The notes below the pieces were generated by a model. The model did not search any database and was not told the DNA's origin. It saw only the letters and a list, made by a program, of their open reading frames with translations. From Butyricicoccus porcorum (GTDB taxonomy: Bacteria > Bacillota > Clostridia > Oscillospirales > Butyricicoccaceae): a DNA stretch of 64,000 nt. The stretch covers positions 359,546 to 423,545 of the forward strand of contig NZ_NHOC01000002.1 in assembly GCF_002157465.1 (NCBI RefSeq), read 5' to 3'. The position numbers were made by a program, and so were the translations under genes. Below, in pieces: positions 36,012 to 45,462 of this stretch (the stretch's first letter is position 1; each line of letters begins with the position of its first letter).

Positions 36012-38480
36012 ATGGCTCAAATCAAAGAAATAGAGACTGGATTGGAGCTGGAATATGAAACGCTTCCGGTTCTGCCGCTGCGCGGGCTGGTCGCATTTCC
36101 TGACATGCTGATACATTTTGATGTCGGCCGACTGATTTCCATGAAGGCACTGGAACAGTCCATGAAGGACAACCAGCGGCTTTTTTTGACGGCACAGCGC
36201 GACATCCGCACAGATTCGCCGGAAGAGGACGATCTGTATACCGTTGGTACAGTCTGCACGATCAAGCAGATTTTAAAGCTGCCGGGTGATAACATTCGTG
36301 TGCTCGTCGAAGGCACGCACCGTGCGGCTGTAGAAGCGTTTTCCATGCAGGATGACTGCCTGTTTGCACGGGTGTTCCGGCTGGAAACTGACCCGGGACG
36401 CACGTCCCAGCGCCGCAAGCAGGCGCTGGTGCGCACCTTGCAGGAACGCTTCGAGGATTATGCAACGCTGTCGTCGCACCTGTCGCGCGATGTTGTGCTG
36501 ACTGTGCTGGACGGCGGTGAACCGGGCTATCTGGCAGACTATGTCGCACAGAATACGCCGCTTGGTTTTGAGATCAAGCAGGGATTGCTCGAGGAACTGC
36601 GCGATGTGCGCCGTCTGGAGCAGGTCATCCGCATTATCGGAAATGAAATAGAAATCCTGCGCATTGAGTCCGATCTTCAGGAGAAGCTCAAAGAACAGGT
36701 AGACAAAAACCAGAGGGAATATTATCTGCGCGAGCAGATGAAGGTGATCCAGAACGAGCTGGGAGAGCAGGACTTTGGCAATGAGGTAGAGGAATACCGT
36801 GAAAAGATTCGCGCGCTGAAGCTGCCGCAGGAGTCAGAGGAAAAGCTGCTCAAGGAAGCGGGACGGTTGGAGAAGATGCAGCCGTTGTCTGCGGAAAGCG
36901 GTGTCATTCGCACCTATCTCGATACCTGCCTGGAGCTGCCGTGGAATACTACCACGAAGGAAAACATCAACCTCGCCGAAGCGCGCCGCATTCTCGACCG
37001 CGGCCATTATGGTTTGGATAAGGTCAAGGATCGTATTCTGGAATTTCTTGCGGTCAAGTCGCTTGCACCGCAGCTCAAGGGACAGGTTCTGTGCCTGGTT
37101 GGCCCTCCGGGCGTCGGTAAGACGTCAATCGTGCGTTCGGTTGCGGAGGCAATGGGACGCAAATATGCGCGCATGTCACTCGGCGGTGTGCGCGATGAGG
37201 CGGATATCCGCGGCCATCGCAAAACGTATATCGGTGCAATGCCGGGACGCATTATGACTGCGCTGACGCAGGCGGGCAGCAAAAACTGCTTGCTGCTGAT
37301 GGATGAAATTGACAAGATGGGTGCGGACTCGCGCGGAGATCCGGCAGCGGCACTGCTGGAAGTGCTCGATATCGAGCAGAACAGCACGTTCCGTGATCAC
37401 TTTATTGAGTTGCCGTTCGATCTGTCGGATGTGCTGTTCATCACAACTGCGAATACATTGGACACCATTCCGCGCCCGCTGCTCGACCGCATGGAGGTCA
37501 TCGAGATTTCCAGCTACACGGAACAGGAAAAGGCGGAAATTGCCATGCGACACCTCCTGCCCAAGCAGTTGGAAAAGCACGGCCTGAAAAAGTCCAATCT
37601 CAGCCTGTCGCGTGAGACTATGGTATATCTGATTGACGCCTATACGCGCGAAGCCGGTGTGCGCCGCCTGGAGCAGCAGATTGCACAGGTTTGCCGCAAG
37701 GCGGCAAAGATCATTGCCGACGATCAGCAGGCGAAGGGGACAACCGAAGCGCGCAAGCGCGTCACCGTGACGCGCTCCAACATGGAGAAATTTCTCGGCA
37801 CACCGCGCTATAAGCAGGACAACGTCAGCAAAAAGGACGAAGTCGGTGTGGTCAATGGCCTTGCATGGACATCGGTCGGCGGTGAAATGCTTCAGGTTGA
37901 AGTCAATGTCATTCCGGGCACCGGAAAGCTGGAGATTACCGGCAATCTCGGAAAGGTCATGGAGGAATCCGCAAAGGCAGCGGTCACCTGTGTCCGCTCC
38001 TCGGCAAAGGATCTCGGTGTTGACCCGATGTTCTACAAAGACAGCGACATTCACATTCATTTCCCTGAAGCTGCCATTCCGAAGGATGGCCCGTCTGCGG
38101 GCGTGACGATGACAACCGCGATTGCCTCCGCTGTCACGGGCATTCCAGTACGCCATGATGTGGCGATGACCGGTGAGGTGACGCTGCGCGGTCGTGTCAT
38201 GCCGATCGGCGGACTGAAGGAAAAGACCATGGCAGCTTATCGCGCTGGCATCAAAACCGTCATTGTTCCAGCTGAAAATGAACCGGATTTACAGGATATC
38301 GACCCAATTGTCCGTGAAAATGTGGAATTTGTCACGGCAGAAACGATGAAGACCGTGCTTGATACCGCACTGCGCCGCCCGGCACAGGAGACTGTGCGTG
38401 CGGCAGAGCCGCACACGACCCTGCCGGTCGTTCCGGCTGCTGTTCCGGCACGGATCACCAGACAAGGAGATATATGCTGA
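36012..38480 (+). CDS. lon: ATP-dependent Lon protease
   Basis: 822-residue AAA+ serine protease. N-terminal substrate-binding LON domain (about 20-210, [15 protein letters not shown]), a coiled-coil/helical region, Walker [10 protein letters not shown], Walker [12 protein letters not shown], and the protease domain with catalytic Ser695 (PKDGPSAG) and the Lys in GGLKEK near 738. The ATG at 36012 follows AAAGGAGG; an in-frame extension to 35,784 has no good ribosome-binding site. The last codons overlap engB. Confidence 0.96.
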   Translation: MAQIKEIETGLELEYETLPVLPLRGLVAFPDMLIHFDVGRLISMKALEQSMKDNQRLFLTAQRDIRTDSPEEDDLYTVGTVCTIKQILKLPGDNIRVLVEGTHRAAVEAFSMQDDCLFARVFRLETDPGRTSQRRKQALVRTLQERFEDYATLSSHLSRDVVLTVLDGGEPGYLADYVAQNTPLGFEIKQGLLEELRDVRRLEQVIRIIGNEIEILRIESDLQEKLKEQVDKNQREYYLREQMKVIQNELGEQDFGNEVEEYREKIRALKLPQESEEKLLKEAGRLEKMQPLSAESGVIRTYLDTCLELPWNTTTKENINLAEARRILDRGHYGLDKVKDRILEFLAVKSLAPQLKGQVLCLVGPPGVGKTSIVRSVAEAMGRKYARMSLGGVRDEADIRGHRKTYIGAMPGRIMTALTQAGSKNCLLLMDEIDKMGADSRGDPAAALLEVLDIEQNSTFRDHFIELPFDLSDVLFITTANTLDTIPRPLLDRMEVIEISSYTEQEKAEIAMRHLLPKQLEKHGLKKSNLSLSRETMVYLIDAYTREAGVRRLEQQIAQVCRKAAKIIADDQQAKGTTEARKRVTVTRSNMEKFLGTPRYKQDNVSKKDEVGVVNGLAWTSVGGEMLQVEVNVIPGTGKLEITGNLGKVMEESAKAAVTCVRSSAKDLGVDPMFYKDSDIHIHFPEAAIPKDGPSAGVTMTTAIASAVTGIPVRHDVAMTGEVTLRGRVMPIGGLKEKTMAAYRAGIKTVIVPAENEPDLQDIDPIVRENVEFVTAETMKTVLDTALRRPAQETVRAAEPHTTLPVVPAAVPARITRQGDIC

Positions 38481-39067
38481 ATTTACACAAGGCGGAATTT
38501 GTCCGCTCCGCGGTAAAAACGGCGGATTTCCCACAGGATCCGCTGCCGCAGATTGTATTTGCGGGAAAATCCAATGTCGGCAAATCATCTACGATCAACC
38601 GTCTGCTCAACCGCAAAAATTTTGCCCGTGTCGGTAACGAGCCGGGCAAAACCATTCACATCAATTTTTTCCGCATCGATGAAAAGGTATATTTTGTCGA
38701 TCTGCCGGGTTATGGCTATGCAAAGGTATCCAAAAAGGAGCGCGACCGCTGGGGCCGGCTGATGGATGAATATTTTGCAAGTGAGGATACGATGACACTG
38801 GGGTTCCAGATTGTCGATATCCGGCATAAGCCAACGGCAGATGACGTGACGATGGCAAACTGGTTTTTACAGACCGGCATGCCATTTGCCATCATCGCAA
38901 ATAAACATGATAAGATCAAAAAGAGCCAGCTCGAGGGCAGTCTGCAAACCATTCGCGAGACACTGCATCTGCCGGAGGAGATTCCGGTGATCCCATTTTC
39001 CGCGGAAAAGGGCACTGGACGCGATGAAGTCCTCGCATTGATTCTTGACCATATCAGCAACGAATAA
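38474..39067 (+). CDS. engB: Ribosome biogenesis GTP-binding protein EngB/YsxC
   Basis: 197-residue TrmE-Era-EngA-like GTPase for 50S assembly. G1 GKSNVGKSS, G2 region GKTIHINFF, G3 DLPGYG, G4 ANKHDK and G5 FSAEKG are all present. It overlaps the end of lon by 7 bp, the conserved lon-engB order. Confidence 0.96.
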   Translation: MLNLHKAEFVRSAVKTADFPQDPLPQIVFAGKSNVGKSSTINRLLNRKNFARVGNEPGKTIHINFFRIDEKVYFVDLPGYGYAKVSKKERDRWGRLMDEYFASEDTMTLGFQIVDIRHKPTADDVTMANWFLQTGMPFAIIANKHDKIKKSQLEGSLQTIRETLHLPEEIPVIPFSAEKGTGRDEVLALILDHISNE

Positions 39068-39080
39068 ACACATCTATCCT

Positions 39081-39242
39081 GGGGCGTATTTGAAAAGTCG
39101 AAAATTTTGACTATTTCTACAAATACGGACTGCTTTTTCGTTAAAAACACTTGAAATCTGAAGGGATTCCAGCGTGCTTTTGCCTTGAACCAGTCCCGCC
39201 TTTGCGAAATATTCGTCATTTTCTTGGTTTTCAGATAGCGCC
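39081..39242 (+). repeat. Dispersed ~161-bp repeat, copy B
   Basis: Plus-strand copy of the element seen on the minus strand at 23,996-24,156. It begins 13 bp after the engB stop with GGGGCGTATTTGAAAAGTCG and ends with TTTTCAGATAGCGCC, 36 bp before lysA. Both copies keep a near-palindrome (AGTCAAA-NN-TTTCGACT) whose two central bases differ but still pair. Confidence 0.85.
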
Positions 39243-39278
39243 TGGCAAGACAGATATAGAAAAGGATGAGGTAAGAAC

Positions 39279-40559
39279 ATGAACAAAAAGAAACCATTTG
39301 TCACGAAGGAACAGGCCGAAGAGATTGTAAAGCAGTATCCCACGCCGATTCATCTGTACGATGAAAAAGGCATCCGGGAAAACGCGCGCAGATTGTATCA
39401 GGCGTTTTCGTGGAATAAGGGCTTTAAGGAATACTTTGCAGTCAAGGCTACGCCGACCCCGCGGATTCTTCAGATTTTGAAGGAAGAGGGCTGCGGCACT
39501 GACTGCTCCTCGTATACCGAGCTGATGATGAGCGAGGCATGCGGTTTCTCCGGCAAGGAAATCATGTTCTCCTCCAACGATACGCCGGCGGAAGATTTCA
39601 TTCTGGCGGATCGGCTGGGCGCGACCATCAATCTGGACGATATCACCCATATCCCGTTTTTGGAAAATGCGATTGGTCATATCCCGGAGCGCATCTGCTG
39701 CCGTTACAATCCGGGCGGCGTCTTCCAGCTGGGCGGCTCGGAAGAAGGCTTCCAGGTCATGGACAATCCGGGTGATGCCAAGTATGGCATGACGCGCGAG
39801 CAGATGACGGAGGCATATAAGACACTGAAGGCAAAGGGTGCAAAGGAATTTGGCATTCATGCATTCCTTGCATCCAACACCATTTCCAACGAGTACTATC
39901 CGGCGCTCGCACGCATTCTGTTCCAGATGGCGGTTGAGCTGAAGGAAGAGACCGGTGCGCATATCACGTTTATCAATCTGTCCGGTGGCATCGGTATCCC
40001 GTACCGCCCGGAACAGCCGGTCAATGATATTGCCATTATCGGTGAGGGCGTGCGCAAGGCATATGAGGAAATCCTGGTTCCGGCAGGCATGGACGATGTT
40101 GCCCTGTATACCGAGCTGGGACGCTATATGCTTGGCCCGTATGGCTGCCTGCTCACCCGTGCCATTCATGAGAAGAATACCTATAAGAATTATATCGGTG
40201 TCGATGCGTGTGCAGCGAACCTGATGCGTCCGGCAATTTACGGCGCGTATCATCATATCACCGTGCTCGGCAAGGAAGACGCGCCGTGCGACCACAAGTA
40301 CGATGTCACGGGTTCCCTGTGTGAGAACTGTGATAAGTTTGCGGTTGACCGCATGCTGCCGAAGATCGATATGGGAGACCTTCTGGTAATTCACGATTCG
40401 GGTGCGCATGGCTTCTCCATGGGCTATAATTATAACGGCAAGCTGCGCTCCGCAGAGGTACTGCTGAAGGAGGACGGTTCGACTGAGTTGATCCGCCGTG
40501 CAGAAACACCGGCAGACTACTTTGCAACGCTGGATATTACCGGCTTGTTCAATAAGTAA
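39279..40559 (+). CDS. lysA: Diaminopimelate decarboxylase-family enzyme
   Basis: 426 residues of the ornithine/DAP/arginine decarboxylase fold III. PLP lysine Lys56 in EYFAVKATPTP; NLSGGIGIPYRPEQP and GRYMLGPYG carry phosphate- and substrate-binding residues; the second catalytic Cys lies in VTGSLCENCDKF. The DAP-type substrate motif argues for LysA (lysine synthesis) over arginine or ornithine decarboxylase. It stands alone between repeat copy B and a terminator. Confidence 0.9.
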   Translation: MNKKKPFVTKEQAEEIVKQYPTPIHLYDEKGIRENARRLYQAFSWNKGFKEYFAVKATPTPRILQILKEEGCGTDCSSYTELMMSEACGFSGKEIMFSSNDTPAEDFILADRLGATINLDDITHIPFLENAIGHIPERICCRYNPGGVFQLGGSEEGFQVMDNPGDAKYGMTREQMTEAYKTLKAKGAKEFGIHAFLASNTISNEYYPALARILFQMAVELKEETGAHITFINLSGGIGIPYRPEQPVNDIAIIGEGVRKAYEEILVPAGMDDVALYTELGRYMLGPYGCLLTRAIHEKNTYKNYIGVDACAANLMRPAIYGAYHHITVLGKEDAPCDHKYDVTGSLCENCDKFAVDRMLPKIDMGDLLVIHDSGAHGFSMGYNYNGKLRSAEVLLKEDGSTELIRRAETPADYFATLDITGLFNK

Positions 40560-40575
40560 AATACGATGTATGTCA

Positions 40576-40608
40576 GAAAAGCGCTGGTTGTTTGAATCAG
40601 CGCTTTTC
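40576..40608 (+). terminator. Rho-independent terminator after lysA
   Basis: An 11-bp stem GAAAAGCGCTG / CAGCGCTTTTC with the T run included in the 3' arm. Confidence 0.7.
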
Positions 40609-40670
40609 GTCGGATAAAATGTGGCGCAGCCGTCCATGCTGTACAGCAGGAGAGGGGGCGCGAAACGCAT

Positions 40671-40745
40671 ATGATCCGGTATCGTATCATCCTGCTGGCC
40701 ACTGCCGCAGTACTGGCAGCCATGCTGTTGCTGGCTGTCCGGTGA
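40671..40745 (+). CDS. Possible small membrane peptide, 24 aa
   Basis: ATG at 40671 with AGGAGAGGGG about 12 bp upstream; encodes MIRYRIILLATAAVL followed by AAMLLLAVR, one short transmembrane segment with positive flanks. Position: between the lysA terminator and the pyrB promoter. No homologue is recognised; it could be chance, but the ribosome-binding site and transmembrane-type codon composition favour translation. Confidence 0.4.
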   Translation: MIRYRIILLATAAVLAAMLLLAVR

Positions 40746-40802
40746 GTTTGCCGTTTTCTTTTACGGCGATATACAGTTTATCTTTTCTTTCGACAGCATT
40801 TG

Positions 40803-40811
40803 TGCTACAAT
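40803..40811 (+). promoter_or_regulatory. Extended -10 promoter of pyrB
   Basis: TG-C-TACAAT, weak -35. The leader of about 35 nt is too short for a PyrR attenuator; no pyr-box or anti-antiterminator is visible. Confidence 0.45.
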
Positions 40812-40844
40812 GAATAGTAAATATAAGGAAGGGGAAGCGCATCC

Positions 40845-41945
40845 ATGAGACATATCAATGACCTCAGCGACCTGACGATGGAGGAATTCCGCGAATTATA
40901 TAAACTGACCAGCAACATTATTGACCGTCCGGAGGGCTATACAGAGGCCTGCCGCGGCAAGGTTCTGGGAAGTCTGTTTTATGAACCCAGCACCCGTACC
41001 AATCTTTCGTTTTCCACAGCAATGATGCGCCTGGGCGGCAGTGTAGTCGGTTTTTCCAATCCGAACTCCTCTTCTACGGCGAAGGGTGAAACGCTGAAGG
41101 ATACCATCACGATGGTCTCCAATTATGCCGACATTATTGTGATGCGCAATCCCAATGAGGGCGCTGCCAAGGCGGCATCGCTGTTCTCTGAGGTACCGGT
41201 CATCAATGCGGGTGACGGCGGACATCTGCACCCGACCCAGACGTTGACCGATATGACGACCATTCTGCGCCTGCGCGGCTCGGCGGATAACATGAAAATC
41301 GGCATCTGCGGCGATCTGAAATATGGCCGTACAGTACATTCCCTGATTCATTTTCTTGCCAATTATGAAAACGTACAGTTTTATCTGATTGCGCCGCGTG
41401 AGCTGGCCATTCCGGAATACCTGCGCCAGTTTATGAATGAGCACAAGATGAAGTTCTATGAGGTTTCCGGTCTTGAGCCGGTTATCCCGATGCTGGATGT
41501 TCTGTATATGACCCGCATTCAGCGCGAGCGTTTTGCGGATATCGATGTATATGAGAGCCTGCGCGGCATCTACTGCCTGACTGCGGCGAAGCTGCGTGAT
41601 GCAAAGAAGGATCTGCTCATTATGCATCCGCTGCCGCGTGTCGATGAAATTGCGCAGGATGTCGACGACGATCCGCGCGCGGTTTATTTCGATCAGGCGC
41701 GCTTTGGCATGTATGCGCGCATGGCACTGCTGTTGACGCTGTCCAAGCAGCCGCGCATCCATATGCCAAAAAACATTCCCGGCAGACCGAATCTGCGTTG
41801 CACCAACCCGAAGTGCATCACGCGCAAGGAGACCTATCTGCCGATGGAAACCCACCGCACACGCGAGGGCGAGCGCTGTATCTACTGCGACCAACTGGTT
41901 GAATACAGAAGAATGCGCAAATTTAACATGGATTACGAATATTGA
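40845..41945 (+). CDS. pyrB: Aspartate carbamoyltransferase with fused PyrI-type zinc domain
   Basis: Catalyses carbamoyl phosphate + aspartate to carbamoyl-aspartate in pyrimidine synthesis. Catalytic residues: EPSTRTNLSF (carbamoyl-phosphate site), HPTQTLTDM and MHPLPRVDE. The protein is 366 residues, about 55 longer than a normal PyrB; the extension has Cys319-x4-Cys324-x20-Cys345-x2-Cys348, the zinc-cluster spacing of the PyrI regulatory chain C-terminal domain, but the PyrI nucleotide-binding domain is absent. No separate pyrI is nearby. Downstream terminator at 41,960. Confidence 0.94.
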   Translation: MRHINDLSDLTMEEFRELYKLTSNIIDRPEGYTEACRGKVLGSLFYEPSTRTNLSFSTAMMRLGGSVVGFSNPNSSSTAKGETLKDTITMVSNYADIIVMRNPNEGAAKAASLFSEVPVINAGDGGHLHPTQTLTDMTTILRLRGSADNMKIGICGDLKYGRTVHSLIHFLANYENVQFYLIAPRELAIPEYLRQFMNEHKMKFYEVSGLEPVIPMLDVLYMTRIQRERFADIDVYESLRGIYCLTAAKLRDAKKDLLIMHPLPRVDEIAQDVDDDPRAVYFDQARFGMYARMALLLTLSKQPRIHMPKNIPGRPNLRCTNPKCITRKETYLPMETHRTREGERCIYCDQLVEYRRMRKFNMDYEY

Positions 41946-41959
41946 ACCAAAAGAACAGG

Positions 41960-41990
41960 CGCCGCAGGTTTTTTCCTGCGGCGTTTTTTG
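41960..41990 (+). terminator. Rho-independent terminator after pyrB
   Basis: Stem CGCCGCAGG (41960-41968) with CCTGCGGCG (41975-41983), then TTTTTT. Confidence 0.9.
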
Positions 41991-42000
41991 CTTCTGAGAC

Positions 42001-42040
42001 GAAAAAAACGCCCGCCCGGATGTTAACCCGGGCGGGCGTT
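42001..42040 (-). terminator. Rho-independent terminator of nfnB
   Basis: A 13-bp stem AACGCCCGCCCGG / CCGGGCGGGCGTT (42007-42019 and 42028-42040); on the minus strand it is followed by TTTTTTT. Convergent with the pyrB terminator. Confidence 0.85.
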
Positions 42041-42059
42041 GCTGTGTCAGACAGAAGTC

Positions 42060-43454
42060 TTACTTGTTCTTGTTCTGAATGTACTCGTCCATTGCGGCAG
42101 CAGCCTTCTTGCCTGCGCCCATGGCGAGGATAACGGTAGCAGCACCGGTGACGGTGTCGCCGCCTGCAAATACGCCTTCCTTGGAGGTTGCACCGACTTC
42201 GTCGGCAACAATGCAGCCCTTGCGGTTGGTGTCCAGACCCGGGGTCGTGGTGCGGATCAGCGGGTTCGGGGAAGTGCCGATGGCGACAATGACAGCATCG
42301 ACATCGAGAATAAACTCACTGCCTTCAATCGGAACCGGACGGCGGCGGCCGGATGCATCCGGCTCACCCAACTCCATGTTCTGGCAGCGGACGCCCTTGA
42401 CATGGAAATCATCATCGCCGAGGACTTCCAGCGGAGCCGCCAGCAGCTTGAAGATGATGCCCTCTTCCTTGGCATGATGGACTTCTTCCGCACGTGCCGG
42501 AAGCTCTGCTTCACTGCGGCGGTATACGATGTAAACGTCCTCCGCGCCCATGCGCTTTGCACAGCGCGCAGCATCCATTGCGACGTTGCCGCCGCCGAAG
42601 ACTGCGACCTTCTTTGCGTGGTAAATCGGGGTCGGGGACTCTTCCTTATATGCCTTCATCAGGTTGACACGGGTCAGGTACTCGTTGGCGGAGTAAACGC
42701 CGTTATAGCCCTCGCCCGGTACGCGCATGAAGTTCGGCAGTCCTGCACCGGAGCCGACAAAGATTGCCTCGAAGCCGTCAGCAAACAGGTCGTCAATGGT
42801 CTCAGTACGGCCGACAACAAAGTTCAGGACGAACTTGACGCCCTTTGCCTTCAGCGTATCGATTTCCTTCTGTACGATTGCCTTCGGCAGACGGAATTCC
42901 GGAATGCCGTACATCAGGACGCCGCCTGCGGTGTGCAGAACCTCGAAGACGGTGACATCATAACCCTTTGCAGCCAGGTCACCTGCGCAGGTCAGGCCAG
43001 CCGGACCGGCACCGACAACTGCGACCTTGTGGCCGTTGGGAGCCGGGACTTCAACTGCATCGTCAGTCGGATGTGCCATGGCATAATCGGCAGCGAAGCG
43101 CTCCAGACGGCCGATGGCAACCGGCTCGCCCTTGATGCCGCGGACACACTTGCTCTCACACTGGCTCTCCTGCGGGCAGACACGACCACAGACAGCAGGC
43201 AGAGAGCTGGTTTCCTTGATCTTTGCATTGGCTTCGAGGAACTTGCCTTCTGCGATCAGGGAGATAAAATCCGGAATCTGTACGTTGACCGGGCAGCCGG
43301 ATACGCACGGACGGTTCTTGCAGTTCAGGCAGCGCTGTGCTTCGTCCACTGCGGTTGTTTCGTCATAGCCGAGGGAAACTTCCAAAAAGTTCTTATTTCT
43401 TACGTTAGGATCCTGTTCCGGGATCGGATTCTTTACGGGAGACATGTTTGCCAT
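42060..43454 (-). CDS. nfnB: NADP-reducing bifurcating complex large subunit NfnB (GltA-like)
   Basis: 464 residues: FAD-dependent subunit of ferredoxin:NADP oxidoreductase. The N terminus has two cysteine clusters (CLNCKNRPCVSGCP and CGRVCPQESQCESKC) for [4Fe-4S] centres; then the FAD site VVGAGPAGLTCAGDLAA and the NAD(P) site VFGGGNVAMDAARCA. Paired with the 43,456 gene it fits NfnAB, which couples NADPH formation to NADH and reduced ferredoxin by flavin bifurcation; alone it would be called glutamate synthase small chain. GGAGGTAAAGTAAG precedes the ATG. Confidence 0.9.
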   Translation of the reverse strand: MANMSPVKNPIPEQDPNVRNKNFLEVSLGYDETTAVDEAQRCLNCKNRPCVSGCPVNVQIPDFISLIAEGKFLEANAKIKETSSLPAVCGRVCPQESQCESKCVRGIKGEPVAIGRLERFAADYAMAHPTDDAVEVPAPNGHKVAVVGAGPAGLTCAGDLAAKGYDVTVFEVLHTAGGVLMYGIPEFRLPKAIVQKEIDTLKAKGVKFVLNFVVGRTETIDDLFADGFEAIFVGSGAGLPNFMRVPGEGYNGVYSANEYLTRVNLMKAYKEESPTPIYHAKKVAVFGGGNVAMDAARCAKRMGAEDVYIVYRRSEAELPARAEEVHHAKEEGIIFKLLAAPLEVLGDDDFHVKGVRCQNMELGEPDASGRRRPVPIEGSEFILDVDAVIVAIGTSPNPLIRTTTPGLDTNRKGCIVADEVGATSKEGVFAGGDTVTGAATVILAMGAGKKAAAAMDEYIQNKNK

Positions 43455-43455
43455 C

Positions 43456-44307
43456 TTACTTTACCTCCATCTTGAGCAGATTGCAGTGCTCTCTGTGCGC
43501 TTCAATTGCGGACTGCTCCTGCGGCTTATAAATGCGGGAACGACGCATTGCTTCGTCGAAGTCAACCAGATGACCATCAAAGTCCGGGCCGTCGACGCAG
43601 GCGAACTTGGTTTCACCGTCAACCGTCAGGCGGCAGCCGCCGCACATGCCGGTGCCGTCAACCATGATCGAGTTCATGGAAACAATGGTCTTGATGCCGT
43701 ACGGCTTGGTGGTCAGAGATACGAACTTCATCATAATCATCGGACCGATCGCAATAACTGCGTCATACTTCTTGCCGCTTTCGATCTGCTGCTTCAGAAT
43801 GTCGGTGACCAGTGCCTTGTTGCCGTTGGAGCCGTCATCGGTGCAGATGTACAGGTTGGTGGATGCCGCGCGCATCTCATCCTCAAGGATGATGATGTCC
43901 TTGTTGCGGAAGCCTGCAATCAGGTCTACCTCAGCACCCATTTCGTGCAGCTTCTTTGCCTGCGGGTACGCAATGGCGCAGCCCAGACCGCCGCCGACAA
44001 CTGCAACATGCTTCAGGCCTTCCAGTTCGGAAGCACGGCCAAGCGGGCCGGCGAAGTCATGCAGGCAGTCGCCCTCCTCCAGCAGACCCAGCTGCATGGT
44101 GGTAGCACCGATTTCCTGGAAAATAATCGTGATAGAGCCCTTCTCGCGGTCATATTCTGCGATGGTCAGCGGGATGCGCTCGCCTTCCTCATCGACACGA
44201 AGAATGATAAACTGACCCGGCTCTGCCTTCTTGGCAACATACGGAGCGTCGATTTCCATCAGAACGACGTTCTCACTGAGCCGGCGCTTTTTCAAAATTT
44301 GATACAT
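43456..44307 (-). CDS. nfnA: NADP-reducing bifurcating complex small subunit NfnA
   Basis: 283 residues, sulfide/dihydroorotate-dehydrogenase-like FAD/NAD-binding protein. Begins YQILKKRRLSENVVLMEIDAPYVAKKA (FAD-binding beta barrel), VGGGLGCAIAYPQ (NAD site), and a C-terminal [2Fe-2S] site in MCGGCRL plus FACVDGPDFDGH, with the Asp-Cys arrangement of this group. First gene of the unit, followed directly by nfnB (1-bp gap). The complex interconverts ferredoxin, NADH and NADPH pools. Confidence 0.9.
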   Translation of the reverse strand: MYQILKKRRLSENVVLMEIDAPYVAKKAEPGQFIILRVDEEGERIPLTIAEYDREKGSITIIFQEIGATTMQLGLLEEGDCLHDFAGPLGRASELEGLKHVAVVGGGLGCAIAYPQAKKLHEMGAEVDLIAGFRNKDIIILEDEMRAASTNLYICTDDGSNGNKALVTDILKQQIESGKKYDAVIAIGPMIMMKFVSLTTKPYGIKTIVSMNSIMVDGTGMCGGCRLTVDGETKFACVDGPDFDGHLVDFDEAMRRSRIYKPQEQSAIEAHREHCNLLKMEVK

Positions 44308-44375
44308 AGCATATCCTCCTCATTATCAGATAAAACAAATCTAAGCAAATCGCTATAAAACAACTATACCTTCCT

Positions 44376-44404
44376 ATGATAGCGTATTTGTCCCCATTTC
44401 ACAA
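44376..44404 (-). promoter_or_regulatory. Promoter of nfnAB
   Basis: Minus strand TTGTGA (44399-44404), 17 bp, TATCAT (44376-44381). Confidence 0.6.
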
Positions 44405-44427
44405 TAGATTTTGTGCAATTATTTTGC

Positions 44428-44458
44428 AAAAATTGCGAAAATTCACCGCACATACAAC
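44428..44458 (+). promoter_or_regulatory. Candidate sigma-E promoter of the spoIIIA operon
   Basis: -10 region CATACAAC (44451-44458), close to the sigma-E consensus CATACAnT, with an A/T-rich -35-like AAAAATT about 16 bp upstream. spoIIIA transcription in Bacillus is sigma-E dependent in the mother cell. The distance to the spoIIIAA ATG is about 115 bp; the intervening sequence has no other obvious promoter. Confidence 0.4.
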
Positions 44459-44572
44459 GGGCGCAGACAGGGACAGGAACGGATTTTACAGTTATAGGCG
44501 CGGTATTTTGGTTCTAGCAGGCGCGGATGAGCCATAGGCTGAAACAAACAGAACGGACAGGGGGTGATGTAC

Positions 44573-45448
44573 ATGCTGGAAAAGCGGCTGGAACAGGCGG
44601 CGGGCTGCCTGCCGCCGCAGCTGCGCACCGCGCTGAGAAATCTGTCGGCTGTGGAACAGGCACGGTGTGAAGAGATTCGCCTGCGCGCCGGACAACTGCC
44701 TGCCGTGACCATCGGCGGGCAAGAGCTCCTGCTGGGCAGCCAGAGGCTGGCACAGGGAGAGCTGGAGGAAACGCTGCGCCGCGCGACAGCGTATTCCGTC
44801 CATACGTTTGCGGACAGCCTGCGGCAGGGGTTTGTCACGGTACAGGGCGGGCACCGCATCGGCGTATGCGGACAGACTGCTGTGCAGGAGGGAAAGCTCC
44901 TGTCCTATCGACACATATCCTCACTGAATATCCGTGTGGCGCGGCAGGTGCCAGGGGCGGCGGATGCCGCGCTTCTGGGCCAGATATGGGAGGGGGGACA
45001 GGTACACAGTGCACTGTTTCTTGCCCCACCGGGCAGGGGAAAGACGACGTTGCTCCGTGATCTGGCGCGTCAGCTGTCCGACAGCGGCATACGCACGGCA
45101 CTGGCGGATGAGCGCGCTGAGCTCGCGGCACTGTATGAAGGGGTGCCGCAGTTTGACATCGGGACACATACCGATGTGATCGATGGCTGCCCGAAGGCAG
45201 AAGCTGCGATGATTCTTATCAAAACCATGTCTCCGCAGCTGCTGGTGCTGGATGAAATTACATCGGAGCGCGATGTACGGGCAGCGGAATGTGCATCGCA
45301 TTGCGGTACAGCCGTGCTCGCCTCCGCGCACGCATGGGATATGGACGACTTTCGTCTGCGCCCGCTGTACCGCCGCTTGTTGGACACACAGATTTTTACG
45401 CGCATTTTTTGCATTGGGAACGACAGGAAGATCATCCCCATAGTATAA
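44573..45448 (+). CDS. spoIIIAA: Stage III sporulation protein AA
   Basis: 291-residue AAA-type ATPase (ATP-binding, secretion-ATPase-like) of the mother-cell channel. N-terminal helical domain, then Walker A LAPPGRGKTTLLRD and Walker B LLVLDEIT. Probably powers or regulates the SpoIIIA-SpoIIQ feeding channel. ATG at 44573 has AGGGGGTG 7 bp upstream; GTG/ATG at 44564/44567 are alternatives. Confidence 0.94.
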   Translation: MLEKRLEQAAGCLPPQLRTALRNLSAVEQARCEEIRLRAGQLPAVTIGGQELLLGSQRLAQGELEETLRRATAYSVHTFADSLRQGFVTVQGGHRIGVCGQTAVQEGKLLSYRHISSLNIRVARQVPGAADAALLGQIWEGGQVHSALFLAPPGRGKTTLLRDLARQLSDSGIRTALADERAELAALYEGVPQFDIGTHTDVIDGCPKAEAAMILIKTMSPQLLVLDEITSERDVRAAECASHCGTAVLASAHAWDMDDFRLRPLYRRLLDTQIFTRIFCIGNDRKIIPIV

Positions 45449-45462
45449 GGAGGAGAACAGGA

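Noticed and set aside
31937-38480. CIRCE or CtsR operators upstream of tig, clpP, clpX or lon
   Set aside because: No TTAGCACTC-N9-GAGTGCTAA or GGTCAAA tandem sites were found by eye.
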